Source of the DNA: Aquatica leii
Lineage: Eukaryota; Arthropoda; Insecta; Coleoptera; Lampyridae
Length of the DNA: 64,000 nucleotides
Assembly: GCA_035610365.1 (NCBI GenBank)
Contig: CM069436.1
Coordinates: 38,943,117-39,007,116, forward strand
Reading direction: 5' to 3'
Positions 33,716 through 46,039 of this stretch are shown piece after piece. The notes beneath the pieces were generated by a model. It had not been told where the DNA came from and ran no database searches. It was given only the letters and a program-made list of their open reading frames with translations. The translations under genes and the position numbers were made by a program. Each line of letters begins with the position of its first letter. Position 1 is the stretch's first letter.

Positions 33716-35780
33716 ATCTCTGGTTGTTTCTGACACACGTTATTAGTTTTTTACTTTTGTCTTGTTTTTTTTAATGTTTACAGCGCTGTAACTGTTTTAT
33801 TGAGCCTATTCTGTATTGTAGTAAGTTACTTTTTTGTTTGATAAGTAGCAGATACATCACTAGATAAATTTTTTATTTTAAGAAGACTCATTATAAAACT
33901 TTTCAAAATTTGAGGTTCTTACTATAAATAGTTAATGTATTTACGACAGCTCTACCTAGAATTAACTTAATTTTTACCAAAAATTAATTTCCTAAAAAGT
34001 ACAAAAAAATTAAAGTAAGAACCTAAATATGCAGCACGCTGTGATCACTTCCCAGTGATTAAATCGATACAAAGGAAGTAGCGGCAACTCAAAACGTTGG
34101 AGAGTGAGTTTTAGGTGTACAACTGATAAAGTACAATTTAATCCTTGATGTGCTAATTATATTGTAAATTAAAAGATCGCCAAAACCAGAAAAATATAGA
34201 CTACAGATGCCTAGTTATATATAACAACTAAAGGTTTGCCAACAATATCGCGGTTCAACTAAGAATCAGGATCTTTAAATTAAGCAACACCTCGTACACA
34301 TAAGTAGCAAATGTAGATGGCTTATAGTTACATCAATTAACAAAGATAAATGCAATAAAAAACACTGTTAATTATCAATAGATTATGGTTATAACACAAT
34401 ATTGAAACAAAACGCACCATCAAAACATATTTTACAAATACAAAAAGATGGCGTACGTTAGTCGTGATAAGCGTAATATGTCCAATCGTAAGTATCTGAA
34501 AGCAAATAATTAAATATAAGAAACAATGTATTTACTCAGTGTTTTTAATATGCGATTAGTTAATGGCATATCCAACACAAATTTCCTAAAATGTAGTAAA
34601 TTATGCTGATACATAATATACACAGTTACCACAAATAAATTGCTAAGTTTCATACAATTGATTAAAAGCAAAGTGCGCGAAGCTTTCCAAATTCAACTGG
34701 TGTACTCTCTAATTCGTCCTAATAATTTCTACAGTAACGCAAATCTAGCGGTGGTTTTAATCTCCCAATCTAACGTAAATTAGCAGAATATGCGTCCGGT
34801 ATATGTTCCATGCATGCCTTATTAGTTCGTCATAAAAATTCTCCAAAGTAACAGAACATGTGCGAGTCACCAAAATTGCTATAATAATAAACAGAAATCA
34901 AATCGCGTTGTAAAATAAAAATGTATCTTTACCCCAGAAAATTTCTGATAACCAACACATCCAAAATCGCAATTCATTTACTCAACACCAGCATGGATAA
35001 CCTAAAATGCTTAAAACATCTAGACTATTTCTTTATTTTGATACTGTTATTTTAGTATTATTTACCAATAATTAGTTTTTTTGTTTTAATTTATTGAAAT
35101 CACTAATATGGTTTATTTTAGTTTATTTATAGAAATTAATATTGTACTAGTTAGATTATAGGTTTTACATTAGAATATCTCAATGCTGACGAGTCCCAAA
35201 AAGGAACTGTCTACGGGTCTTGAAATGTTTTCGCAGTTACATAAACAAGTTTCTGCATTTTTACTATACGGTTAGTTACGTCGCCTTTTGATTTCAAACA
35301 TTTCTAAAATTTTCGGTTGTGAAATCATCAATCTAACTAATACTTGAATAGTTGCCTACATTGTAATTTATTTTCTTTTTTCTAAAACAATTGTTTGCTA
35401 AAGCATTAAAAAAATTTTAAGGTTTCAACGATAGTACAAAATAATTTCAATTTTGATTTACTTTGTGTTATTTTTATATAAAATTGTGTTTTTGTTAATT
35501 ACAATAACAGGTAAATTGTATAACCCAAACTAAAACATTTTTTATATTTTTATTCATTTTGTATCAACCCAATTGTTAATATCAATTAGTTTTTCTTTAA
35601 ATTGAATTTAAGTGTTTATTTATTTTGCCAACAATAATATTCACAATTCAGTCGTTTAAAACGACTTTAAACGTATTGAATAAAATAGTTCTAGAATCTA
35701 AAACAATTTTAAGTCTACTAATACTAGTAAAATACAAACATTTGAATTTACGCAAGATCAACTATAATCTTCACCTCTGA
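33716..35780. other. No gene seen
   Basis: AT-rich, no recognisable coding region or repeat pair. Confidence 0.35.
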
Positions 35781-35884
35781 TTTGCAATATATTGTTAATT
35801 ATTTTTATTATCAAAACTGCTACTGTAATTTTTACATTTTTTTACATAAATTGTCATTTTCAACTACGTTTCTTCTGTTCAACA

Positions 35885-36400
35885 ACAGTAAATACAAACA
35901 AACTAAAGTACCCGTCATGGAATCGCCACTTTGTTTGATCATCGTTAATCTATTCATAGAAGACATTGAAAAAACGGCATTGGAAATCGCATCTCTTAAA
36001 CTAAAGTGTTGGTTACGATATGTCGATGATACTTTTATAACATGGCACCTTTAACAACTTTCTATCATTTAGAACCAAAAATCAAACTTACCATGAAACG
36101 CTAGAACACTAAATATATAGAAAAAACACACACTAAAAGATAGCTCAATGCTGAATTGCACCATTACCTTGCTCAGGAAGTAGCCAGTATTAAACAATTT
36201 GGTACATAGGGCCAAGATTATCAACAAACTCAACTGAGCTTGGTTATTCAACAAACGACACAAAGAAAAACAGGTATACGAAAGCAGACATAAAGAAAAT
36301 TATCCAGAGAAACCAAAAATGTACCAAACATTAAAAAACCGTATCAAGCTGTGTTATAAACTTTACTTTTGACTGTTCCCCAAATAAAATAAAAAAAATG
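35885..36400 (+). pseudogene. Penelope-like RT relic
   Basis: From about 35,891 the plus strand reads 'KQTKVPVMESPLCLIIVNLF', 'IEDIEKTALE' and 'CWLRYVDDTFITW', matching the VPMGSPLSPIIANLFME and RYVDD blocks of Penelope-like RTs. The Asp pair is intact; the preceding G-S-P-L-S-P block is altered to E-S-P-L-C-L. Downstream (36,060-36,400) a stop-ridden continuation resembles the linker before GIY-YIG. The N-terminus and the nuclease are missing. A third PLE lineage fragment, unrelated to the PLE1 and PLE2 copies. Confidence 0.65.
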
Positions 36401-36568
36401 TTAGGTTTGAGGAGTGAAATGCTCAACAATGTTGCTTATTATTGGCTATCCATTTATCATCAAATAAGTTTTAGAGATGATTAAACCAGATTTCTATAAT
36501 TAGCTAAAGACAAGTTGTCTAAATAATCGATTTCTAAATTTCTCAAGATGCTCAGATAGAGGTCACCT

Positions 36569-36830
36569 TTACGTTAAAAAACTTACCTTACATCTAAAAA
36601 TGGCAAACTTACCATTTAGATTACCTTGATAGAATTTTAGTGCTACGACACCGTAATTTTTTATGGCACAATAAACGTTGAACTTTTGAAAATTTAATTC
36701 TATAAATCGATGTCCATTACAGTTGCTCCAATAATGGGAATTATGTATATTAAACACTTCATATTTATAAATTTGACTTCGTCCGACCAAATAATATTAT
36801 CCAAAAAAAAGCATTTTCTTGAGACCAAAC
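36569..36830 (-). pseudogene. DUF4817-type mariner transposase fragment
   Basis: The minus strand reads 'IIWSDEVKF' (about 36,780-36,805) and, in another frame, 'YKYEVFNIHNSHYWSNCNGH' and 'VVALKFYQGNLNG'. These match the xWSDExxF, GVFNxHNxHYW and FYEGNLNG blocks of the same transposase family as the relics at 22.5 and 33.2 kb. It lies immediately 3' of BEL copy 1 on the same strand and is about 260 bp long. A frameshift splits the two blocks. Confidence 0.6.
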
Positions 36831-36935
36831 TAAAACTTGCAAAACAGGATTTTTTTTGGAATATGAACTTCTTTTAAATGCTGGACTACGGAAAATGCGT
36901 ATGAATTTCCACTTGGTGTGCAATTTTCGACGATG

Positions 36936-38320
36936 CTATAGACTGGTTAAATATGCTTGCGACAAGCTTTTCCAGAAATGCTGGCATAACTGTTCTACGT
37001 GTTGCCAACAAAAAAATCGGTTGATTTTTAAGTCTACTAAGTTCTGCTCAACAGGTGCTGTTACCGGTTCTCCGATTAAGAAATGGCCGGGTGTAAGAAT
37101 TTGTAAGTCATTCGAATCATCGGAAAGGGATATTAATAGTGTGGAGCTCAGGATTGATTCTATGCGCTTTAATAACGTGTACATCTCTTCATAATTCAAT
37201 AATGCATTTGTTACAATGCGATGCAAATGATATTTCACAGATTTGATTCCTGACTCCCAAATTCCGCCAAAGTGTAGATATCTTGGAGAAATGTAATGTC
37301 AAGATATACCTTGAATTGTTACATTATCGTTTAGTTCGGTGCTATCTAACATATAGTTAATTGACCTTTGTATTTTTTTTTAATTCATTATCTTCACCGA
37401 TAAAGTTAGTAGCGTTATCTAAACAAATATTGACAAGATTGCCCATACGAGCAATTATTTGCCTCAAGCAGTTTAAGAAACATTCAGAACTGAGATTACT
37501 TACTAATTTTAAATGTATTGCTTTAGTTGACAAAGAAATGGACAAAGCTACGTATGATTTAATTGTATTTGAATTTCTACGTCTAGGTTGGTTTAAGTTA
37601 ATTGGACCAGCAAAAACTATTCCGCAATTTAAGAAAGGTCTAGTTTGTTGGACTCAAAATTGAGACAGATCGGCCATCATTGGCGCAATGATCTTAGGCC
37701 TTGCTCTAAAACATTTGACACATTTGTGAATTATATTACGAACCGCGATTTCTCTATTTAACGGCCAGTATGTTTGACGCTAAGGTAAGGTTTTGTCCAG
37801 CGTGTAGCAGCCTTTTATGTTCTGATTTTATTATTAAATTTGTTACGTAGTTATATACTAGAAATAATAAAAGGTGTTTTACATCATATTGAACAGGAGC
37901 GTTTTGCAAATGTCCACCTACTCGTATTAAGCCAATTTCGTCAATGAATGGGTTCAATGATAATAGTGTACTATTGTTATCTATGCAGTTGTGTTTTTTA
38001 GGGAGATTAATTTGTTTTGGAATGCAGATTGTTGTATCATCCATATTATATTCATTGTTGCAGTTTGTAATTTAGAGAAAGATAAGTTGGCGTGACATTT
38101 ACTAACTTTAGCTAGGGAGTTATACATAAAACGTAAGCAGAAAGCAATGATACGTTGTAGTTTGAAGAAATTAGATATCTTTGTTAGAATTGGTAACACG
38201 TTCATATTAACAAGTGATACAACAGTTTTTAATTCTGGTAATTCTATCTGATTGTAATTACGGTAGTTAAACGATTTTGTGAAATCGGTTTGTAAAAAAT
38301 CAGGAGCATTCCACCACAAA
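36936..38320 (-). pseudogene. BEL copy 1 integrase
   Basis: From N to C on the minus strand: a linker 'MWWNAPDFLQTDF' (38,319); a region of the H2C2 zinc domain ('IRVGGHLQNAPVQYD', 'HKRLLHAGQNLTLA', 37,754-37,990); a core with 'GIVFAGPINL' (about 37,600-37,630), where the first catalytic Asp is replaced by Val; 'TKAIHLKLVSNLSSECFL' (about 37,465-37,530); 'CLDNATNFIGEDNELKK' (second Asp present); 'HFGGIWESGIKSVKYHL' (about 37,225-37,275, catalytic Glu present); and 'DLQILTPGHFLIGEPV' (about 37,050-37,100). The DUF5641-like end is missing. It would insert the cDNA in the nucleus; the lost Asp and frameshifts make it inactive. Confidence 0.75.
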
Positions 38321-39000
38321 CTTGAATGTATCAGATAATCAGGATTGACTCATCTCAAAATGAGTTTTGCTGGGTTCATTTTGCCGTTGATATGATCCCA
38401 ATCTAATATGTTGGTTACTGATTGGATCTCAGAAATACGATTGGCTACAATTATTTTTAACTTTATGGTCTCTGAATGAATCCAAGCTAAAACAACTGTG
38501 GAATCCGTCCAACAGTAATGTTCGTCGATTCAACGTTTAATGATTGTCTAACTCTGATCTGATCTGTCTAACTAATTAATCTTGCTAATAAGAAAGCACT
38601 ATATAATTCTAGTCTAAGGATAGAAATAACATTAGTAGGTGCTATTTTAGTTTTTACGCATATTAAGTTGTTGTGATAATTGTTGTTATTATTAGTACTT
38701 TGTAAATAGATGTAAGCGCCATAGACCGATTGAGATGCATCGCAAAAGCCATGCAATTCGTAATAATGATTTGACGATTAATTTGTAGATTATTTAATAA
38801 TGGAAGCTCTGGCAAAAACTCTTTAAATTGAGTATCAATATCTATAGGAACAGATTCGTCTCATTTTAGTTCTAATAGCTATAACTTTTGAAGCATAATT
38901 TTGGCGGATACAAAACCTGGACCAATTAAGCCTAGTGGGTCAAATAAATAAGCAATAACTGACAGGATTGACCCTTTTGTTACTTTAGTTTGTCAAAAAT
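38320..39000 (-). pseudogene. BEL copy 1 A17-like/RNase H region
   Basis: The minus strand reads 'YLFDPLGLIGPGFVSAKIML' (about 38,900-38,960, the conserved post-RT block), then 'MHGFCDASQSVYGAYIYLQS' (38,756, RNase H Asp), 'SILRLELYSAFLLARLIS' (about 38,570-38,625, RNase H Glu), then a segment with the third Asp expected near 38,500 ('CWTDSTVVLAWI'-like, about 38,470-38,515). A run of Asn codons (38,680-38,700) interrupts the RNase H fold. Degrades the RNA strand during reverse transcription; inactive here through stops and frame breaks. Confidence 0.65.
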
Positions 39001-39109
39001 CTTGGTTATATAAATAATTTATTTTATCAGTTTATCTAAATCACCACCACGGTGTGGTTGTTAATAAAGCTATTTGTAATTAATGAAGGATGATTTGATC
39101 GCCATTTAG

Positions 39110-39871
39110 TTAATTCAAACCCCCTTTAGCTAATGCATTAATTAGTTGTGATTCTAAATCTAAAGCCTCGTTTAGTTTGTTTTTCTTTGATAATAAATCA
39201 TAGGCATAAAAATCTGACAAGATGACGGAGTGTGCTGGAGAAAAATTTAACTTTTCATCGTGTGCTACTTGAAAAAGAGCTCTAATAGCAAGAAGTGCTA
39301 CTGAAGCAGTACCGTAAATGACCGTATTAAGAACATACGTTTGAACAGGAAGATGATTGTCGCCACAATACTCTTTAACAGTTGCGATCTTTGTCGGCAA
39401 CTAATACCTTACAACACATTTTGTATATGTCAGCGGTGATTGCGTATTTGTGAGTTCTGAATCGAATAAGAATAGAAAAGAGGTCTTGTTGAATCGTAGG
39501 ACCAAGAAGTAAAGTGTTGTTGAAACGCCAGAAGTTGACTTGGCTGACCCGTCAAATACGATTCTTATTTTTGTTGTGATACTAGATTCCTCGAAAACAG
39601 CGTGGTGTGGTAGATAGAGTATTTTGTTACTATAAAAATGATATTTATTTTCAAGGATTAGCTGCATATGACGTAGCTGCAGGTATTCTCTCATGAAGTT
39701 TGTATAAGAAATCTTTAAATTTGGGTGTATTTTGAATTTTTTCTCTAAAGCATATAACTGCTGTAATGCTTGAGTTTTTAAACCACCAAGTTGTGGTGTA
39801 TTTTCTTTGAATGAAAGCTTAACTATGTATCTACTCGTTTTATCGCGTGTTGTAGCAAAAACTTTTCGCAA
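39110..39871 (-). pseudogene. BEL copy 1 reverse transcriptase
   Basis: The frame 39,401-39,871 contains 'KILYLPHHAVFEESSITTKI' and 'RIVFDGSAKSTSGVS', the standard BEL RT fingers. It breaks before the motif A Asp. The next frame (39,110-39,400) holds 'VIYGTASVALLAIRALFQVA' and 'LSDFYAYDLLSK', where the expected YVDD reads YAYD (39,198-39,209), so the first catalytic Asp of the pair is lost. The frame change lies near 39,400. Clearly non-functional. Confidence 0.75.
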
Positions 39872-40168
39872 TAAGATTGATTGATTTCTGAAGCGTTTGT
39901 TTCTTCATTTAGAAATGCATTTATTTTCCAGAATTTGTGTAATTCAGTGTCGATTGCGTTCAATGCTAAGTTACACATCGATTTAGTTGTAAATGGCCTA
40001 GTTTGTATTTTTTCGGCAACAATCCATTTTAAATGAGTTTTTTGAAAAATTGGTTGGTTTTTTCCATTATTTATTTATCCAACGCACAATAGTTGCCAAA
40101 ATATTTCAGAATCGATTAATATATTAATTGGGAAACTTTTATTAAAGTCAGTGTCTGGTAATTTAATG

Positions 40169-40729
40169 TTATTCGGTATATTTATATTTTCCTTGTTGAA
40201 GGAAATTCGACGGCAAGTTGGCAGTGATTTCTGGTAAGACTAAACACGTTAGAGAAGCAGTAAATGCGTTATACAAAGATTTTAGTGTAATATTGATTGA
40301 TTTTGATACGGTTGTAACGGTATTATTGATTCCACATATAGGAATATTAATATCATTAAGTTGTAGTTGTAATATATCACAAGCGCTTTGTGTGATAAGG
40401 TTGGATTGACTTCCTAGTAAACAAGGTAAGTTTACGTAATTGCCATTTTTGTCGAGTTTGCAAACAACTACTGTGGATAACAGACTTTGAAAGTGTGTAT
40501 TGATCTTGCAATGATTACTAGTTGACGCAACAATATTTAAACTATTGACAGTATTTAAATTAGGCGTTGAAGACAGTTGTATTGATGAAACCGTAGTATC
40601 TGACAGAATATCTTTATTGCTGATTGGTTTGTGCAATATAGAGTGATGCCTTTTGTGACAAAAACGACAATTGAATTTGGATTGACAATTACTATGGGTG
40701 TGTCTTTCTCGAAGACAATTTGAACACAA
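40169..40729 (-). pseudogene. BEL copy 1 zinc knuckles and protease
   Basis: One frame of 186 codons starts with two Cys/His knuckles ('CSNCLRERHTHSNC', 'CRFCHKRHHSILH', residues 2-33), which bind RNA in Gag. The aspartic protease (DUF1758 type) follows: 'VNLPCLLGSQSNLITQSACD'. The family has a D-S-G or D-x-G triad here; this copy goes from Leu-Leu directly to Gly-Ser-Gln, so two codons including the catalytic Asp are missing with the frame kept. C-terminal flap region: 'ICGINNTVTTVSKSINITLK' and 'LTCLVLPEITANLPS'. Confidence 0.75.
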
Positions 40730-40821
40730 TCTTAACTTTTTAATTTCAATAGTTATATTTTCTGGTGTTAGTTTTAATAAGGTTTCGCAGGTAAGGTTAA
40801 GTAATGATTTTGCTTATAATA

Positions 40822-41430
40822 TTAAGAAGTTGGGTTATTTATAACTATATGAATTGTTTGTTCTTGAATATGTTTTATATATTTGCTAGAACACTGGAAA
40901 TTTTGTGTACTGTGTTGTAACGCTTCCAACATCTTGCACTTATTTGTTAGAAATTCGTATAATTCCTGATAAGTTGGATATAGCGCTTTTATTCTAAACA
41001 TTTCCCATTCACGCACGGTCGAAAAATCCAATTTAGACATGATTATTTCAATAAGTAATAAATCCCAATGTTTGATTGATTGCTCAAAATTTTGTAACGC
41101 TTCTAAGTTTAAGGTAGTTGTATTAATTAAATTTCTTAAAGAATCAACGGAATTTTTTGTTACGTAGGATACATTTAAAGAGTTGTTTATGTGGGTGTTT
41201 ACTATTAAGCGTTCATTGTTAAATCTGTCTTTTAATGCCTGAAGCGCGATTAAATAATTATCTTTGGTAGTTTCTAATGCTTCAATTTATGACGCCGCTT
41301 CATCTTTTACGAATGATCTTAAATAGTGAAACTTTTGGATGCTTTGAAAGAAAGAAGTCCATTTTGTATAGCTTCCTGTAAATTGCGGAATAAAAATCTC
41401 GGGTAATATAACCGATTTTTATAGACTTAG
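40822..41430 (-). pseudogene. BEL copy 1 Gag (DUF1759)
   Basis: Minus-strand blocks 'VILPEIFIPQFTGSYTKWTS' and 'FFQSIQKFHYLRSFVKDEAA' (about 41,300-41,425) match LPKI.LPxFxGxxxxWxxFxxxF of DUF1759. 'LEALQNFEQSIKHWDLLLIE' (about 41,050-41,110) and 'KLDFSTVREWEMF' with 'YPTYQELYEFLTNKCKMLEA' (41,040-40,920) match its C-terminal half. A stop (near 41,287) and a frameshift interrupt it. The N-terminal coiled region expected upstream is absent; a different repeat begins by 41,490. Confidence 0.7.
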
Positions 41431-43471
41431 TTCTACTTTCTCATTGTGAGCCAAAACAACACTGGTCACAGTAACAATTAGCGCTTTAAAGATGCAAGTG
41501 GCAATGTCTTGCAAAACGTCAGTTTGTTTGAGTTCATAAACAACAAAACGACAAAAGCAACCCCTTGATTTCGCTCACAACTAAGAGTAAGTCTATAAAG
41601 TTTGAGTGTTCCACTACGATGCGGTCACAGTCGAAAGTCGCTTATAGTTTAAACAAAGAACTGTACACACTGTTTAATAGTTTTTATATTTTTAGTATAA
41701 TCGTAACAGTATTGTCTTCTTACTCATGCTTTATTAATTTTCGTTTATTTGTAGTTTGTTCTGTACTTTTTTTAATTTAATAATTTGTTATAAAAGCGTA
41801 GTAGTAAATATTCCAAAAGTCAATAACTGTGATTTTTTATCATGCTGTGTATTACGTTTGCCATAAATCGGAAAAGCCCAAAAACTACTAAACTATTCAT
41901 GCAGAAATTCTAAATCAAATGCAGCTAATTTGCAAAACAAAAATATTTTGTTAGAAAGAAATATTTTAGACATATTGTTACACTGTTATTTGCTCATTGT
42001 CAATAAATTTTCAGTATGTATTCATTAGATGTCATGGTAGTGAAAGTAATACTTTGCATGGCAGGCATACATGCCCGTCATTGGTCTCTAACGAACTCGT
42101 GCACTGTTAACGTGGTGATTAAGGTATCATAAAACTATCAATACTATAACTGCAATAAATTAAAACAATAGACTAAAAATTGTAAATGCAAGAGTTATTT
42201 ACTATTTTATATACATTAATTTAACAAATAGCATAAAATATAACTTAAATAAGTAATTTCTTCCAATGCTTCTATACGATAGAGACTCGTAGTAATTTTA
42301 AATTTATCGAAAACTAATAATGACGTTGTACATATTTTATTGAGAGACAAAAGTTTTACTGTAATTTTATTCGACTAAAAAATGTTTTATACTAATCATA
42401 TTTATGTTTTATTTATCAATAAAATCCAAATAAAAATTTACCCAATACCAAATCTAATAAAGAAAAGACATTTATAGTAGTAATAATCATTACGGTTCTT
42501 TTATTTGAATTTTGATTTCGTTAGTAGTGACATAGCGTTGCAAGATCGATTTCCTTTATTGTAGTAATTAATAACTAATGGAAGAATATAAATTAGTTAT
42601 TTAACTTTAAAAAATGTAACTTTTAGTGTTTATTAAACATTTTTTTTGGTTAAAATGATATACTTGCATCTACGGTAGGTGCTAATTTTTTTTTGGAAAT
42701 GAAAGCTACAACAATTATTGCCGATATATCCACAAACTGTTAATAGTCATAACACTCATAATCTATTACGTATTACAAAACATTAAATATGTAGTAAGCA
42801 ATAAAGATTCTTAAAGAACATGTAAATGCCCACACTTTTAAATTTATAGTAAACAAGTATTAAGGGTTTTGGATTCTTTACCAAATGTTAAAGTAGCTAC
42901 GACTACAAACAAGGTTATTAACTTTTTATTTTGTTATTATAAAGTTTGAGTTGTTTACTATGCAAAAATATGTGTATTTGATAAAAACGACAACTTATTT
43001 ATAGTTTTTTTTTAAATAGTTAAGGATTTTATTTTAGCTAATGAAAATATCTACCTGATTACATTTAAATCTTACATATTTTATTGATTTTACGTTAATG
43101 CGTTTGTATAATATTAGATACAGAACACGCAATGAGAAATGGAGATACTGAAAATACAGAAATTATAAATTTAACTTAGCCACCACCGGCATTGAATACG
43201 AAAAAATTACTAAGCTATTCGTAGGATACAAGCCAACGTAAACTGTAATACTCAATTGCAATATTAGCTGAAAGCTTAAAAAATTGAAGGCTTAATTTTA
43301 CAAGATACAAGATTAAACATAAAATAAATAATGCTAAAAGCGCAAGGTTAGTAAACCACATAAAAAGAAATTTTATGGTTAGCGACAACTGATCAAAATA
43401 AAATTCCCTTTGCAACAACTACTGAAGTCACCCACCAAACAATAATTTTACTGGGTTTGGAATTAATTCAC
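41431..43471. other. No gene; possible PLE-like motif at 41.49 kb
   Basis: AT-rich. At 41,485-41,525 the string 'aagatgcaagtggcaatgtc' then 'ttgcaaaacg' resembles the CTGAAGA element at 27.8 kb. Short frame 41,565-41,780 is not convincing. Nothing else seen. Confidence 0.35.
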
Positions 43472-43474
43472 TAA

Positions 43475-43648
43475 GGTCCGGTTTCACCAACTAAAATTTA
43501 ACTGTAGATTAACTAACCTACGATTAAATTTAAAATCCTGTCATATTATTGGTTAGCTTAAAACCACTAACCAATGATATGACAGGATTTTAAATTTAAT
43601 CGTAGGTTAGTTAATCTACAGTTAAATTTTAGTTGGTGAAACCGGACC
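43475..43648. mobile_element. Palindromic MITE, 174 bp, TAA TSD
   Basis: Two almost perfect inverted arms of about 80 bp with a loop of roughly 14 bp. The ends read 'GGTCCGGTTTCACCAAC' inward on both sides. A 3-bp TAA flanks it on each side (43,472-43,474 and 43,649-43,651), fitting PIF/Harbinger-type target duplication, though palindromic 3-bp matches can be chance. The near-identity of the arms suggests young age or gene conversion between them. Confidence 0.8.
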
Positions 43649-44096
43649 TAAGTGTTGGACATGTGCACAATAGAAAATGCTTCCACTTTTTGTAATTGTG
43701 TTTACAGGAAACGACTTCGAGTCTCCGCTATCTCAGTGCATGCAGTTTAACAGCGAGAAACAGACCTCAAACCTCAAAAAAACTTTATTTATAGCCTCTT
43801 TCAATCGCTAAAAACGCAATAGTAACCACGACTTGAAATTAAATAAAAGAAAAAACCACACTTACAATTGAACTTTCAAAGTTCCAATCAAAATGAAACT
43901 ATGTGTAGTCAAACAAAATCGATCAAGAAACGGTACACAAAAAAGCATCTCTACCCGTTTACCAAGTTGCACCCCCTGCTGCAAGCCCGTTTCCAGTGCA
44001 GTAATAAGAATTCTGTTCAAATACGAATTGTAAAAATTCATTACTAACGACACGTAACAAACTTCATACGTGTAATTTCATTTTTACTCACACCGC

Positions 44097-44830
44097 AGCA
44101 AGAAAGAATAGATATAAAGAATATTTGGAAGAGATAATTGAATTCAACAATGTAACTTTACCACCAGTGCCTATAACTACTCGATGGAATAGTTGGTTTT
44201 CTCCAATACATCATGTAAAGTATGTGCAATTTTATGTTGGCTTTATCGCAAATGAGATGGAAATCTCACTTTTAACAATTGCGCTACAAGAGTTAGAAGT
44301 TTTGTTGGAAGATGTTGATATAAACATTTATAAAGCAATGCGTTATGAATCTACTAGCCTGGGCATCAGAGAAATCTAGTGACTTGACGTTTTCAGACGA
44401 ACACCGCAGTTTATGTAAGCTGTAAAACTTTTTGATCCACAACAAGCAAAAATTCTTAAAATTGACTATTTTGATGAATGTATTCCTGGTCTAATTAATA
44501 ATCAAATTGCAAAAAAAATCCCGCTTATAAATGTTTTGCTCTTGAAGTAGCTGATGGAGTTTTTTGGGATGTTTTGGATATCTAATGCTGAACGTTTTAC
44601 TGATCTTAGTAAGCAAGCATTACGCTATCTACCTGTACCTGCAAATTTCGTGGATGTCAAACGCAGTGTAAACCAGTACACACGTGTCAATGCACCCCAA
44701 CGTCAAAGTTTCTCTGAAGAAAGTATGGCATTGCAGATTATGTTTGCATTTAATGCTCAACTATTAATTTTTCTTAATTATATCAATTATGAGTTCTTTG
44801 TGTTTTATAATTTTTTTAACAAATATTGAT
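44097..44830 (+). pseudogene. hAT transposase relic
   Basis: After a possible acceptor ('actcacaccgcag', 44,084-44,096) the frame reads 'YKEYLEEIIEFNNVTLPP' and 'TTRWNSWFSPIHHVKYVQFY', a known hAT block (TRWNSWF). After two breaks, 44,380-44,550 gives 'AVKLFDPQQAKILKI', and 44,554-44,829 gives 'WISNAERFTDLSKQALRYLP' and 'MALQIMFAFNAQL', similar to the C-terminal dimerisation region. The central catalytic part is missing. A dead, internally deleted copy; TIRs not identified. Confidence 0.6.
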
Positions 44831-45239
44831 TACTAATGTATTATTGTATGCATAACAAGAATGATTATTTCAATGTATGCAAATGTTTGTTAATACGTGT
44901 TTTTACTCAGCTTTGGCCCAACAACCGTGTTTTTTTACATTTTTCTGAAAGTCAATTGTGTTTATTGCAAAAAATTACCGTGTTTTTGGTTGTACCCTAG
45001 TCATAAGAAAAATTAAACATTTTGGTTGTCAACGCATTTATTTAATTTATTTACAGATTGTAAAATAAAAAAATGGATGTTTAGTTTTTGTATTTTCTTT
45101 CGTCGTGCGATTATCTTACTATTTCAAAGCTGATTTTTTTGTTAGAATTTATTAAATATATTGTTGTTTTAAGTATTATTGTAACTATGTACTCAAAAAC
45201 ATTTTTAGCTTGACATATTAAAGAACTATTTAGGAAAAT

Positions 45240-45830
45240 CTTAAATTCAAATTTTTAGTTTGGTTGACACACAAGCTTGGGAAACACTTCACTTTCAAAA
45301 TCCGCTTTGTTAGAACTTCTCCAAGTACACAACTCGTTTCTGGAGAATCCTTTGCCGAAATTCGTCCGGAACCGGTCTCTGTCCGATAGCTCTTTCCGTA
45401 AAGCTTTCTACTAAAATCCGTGCGTGTGAAACCCGTTTCCGAAAAACTCTTTTTTCGAGATCCGGTTTCGGTAAATGTTCTCATCCCGAGAACCGTTCTC
45501 TGCGTTCCTATAAACCGAACCTTGATTATTGATTTTTGTTTTGTTGACGATCGCTGTTAACTGAAAGGCCCGAGGTTTTTTGTTGTATTTATGTTAATGA
45601 ATATGTATTTGTTTTGTTTTCTTAATTATTGTTTAACAATTCCCATTCAGCTATCCGAGGTAATTAACCCTTCCGTAAATAACTGCGTCCGAGTGCTCTG
45701 CCAAGATCAGTTTCGTCCAAAGCCCGTTTTTGGAAAATCCTTTGCTAAAATCCATCCCGGTAAAACCAATTTCCGTTTCCAGAAAATGTTTCCTCCCAGA
45801 GGTATAGCTACATATTCAGCGCCCTGGAGC
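45240..45830. repeat. GC-richer degenerate repeat block
   Basis: A block with loosely repeated units such as 'gaaacccgtttccgaaaaac', 'agatccggtttcggtaaatg' and 'aatcctttgccgaaattcgt' (45,270-45,500), with related units at 45,700-45,800 and again at 47,260-47,400 ('tttcgtttccggaaaactaa', 'catcccgaga', 'gagaaccgtt'). The periodicity gives a repetitive minus-strand peptide (ETGS/ETGF/TDFSRK), which I take as repeat-derived rather than a gene. Class unknown. Confidence 0.45.
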
Positions 45831-46039
45831 AAACAAGATCTGTGCGTTTCCTTTTTTTCTCATAAATGTTTCAACAAAATTCTAGATTTTCTAGTCTTTA
45901 TTTTTTAATTTCAATTTTAAACATTATTTAATGAGAATTAATTTAAAATGTTTAAATATATGACATATTCACACAATAACATTGAATTAATTAGACATAA
46001 TTATGTTATTGCCAGAGAACTAAGAAGGGATTGAGACAT

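Larger units (their letters stand above)
36936..41430 (-). mobile_element. BEL/Pao retrotransposon copy 1, decayed
   Basis: Minus-strand order: DUF1759 Gag (41,430-40,822), zinc knuckles and protease (40,729-40,169), RT (39,871-39,110), peptidase-A17/RNase H region (about 39,000-38,320), integrase zinc domain, core and C-terminal part (38,320-36,936). This is the standard BEL/Pao gene order. No LTR pair could be identified, and the Gag N-terminus is absent, so both ends look truncated. Frameshifts and stops separate most domains. Confidence 0.8.
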
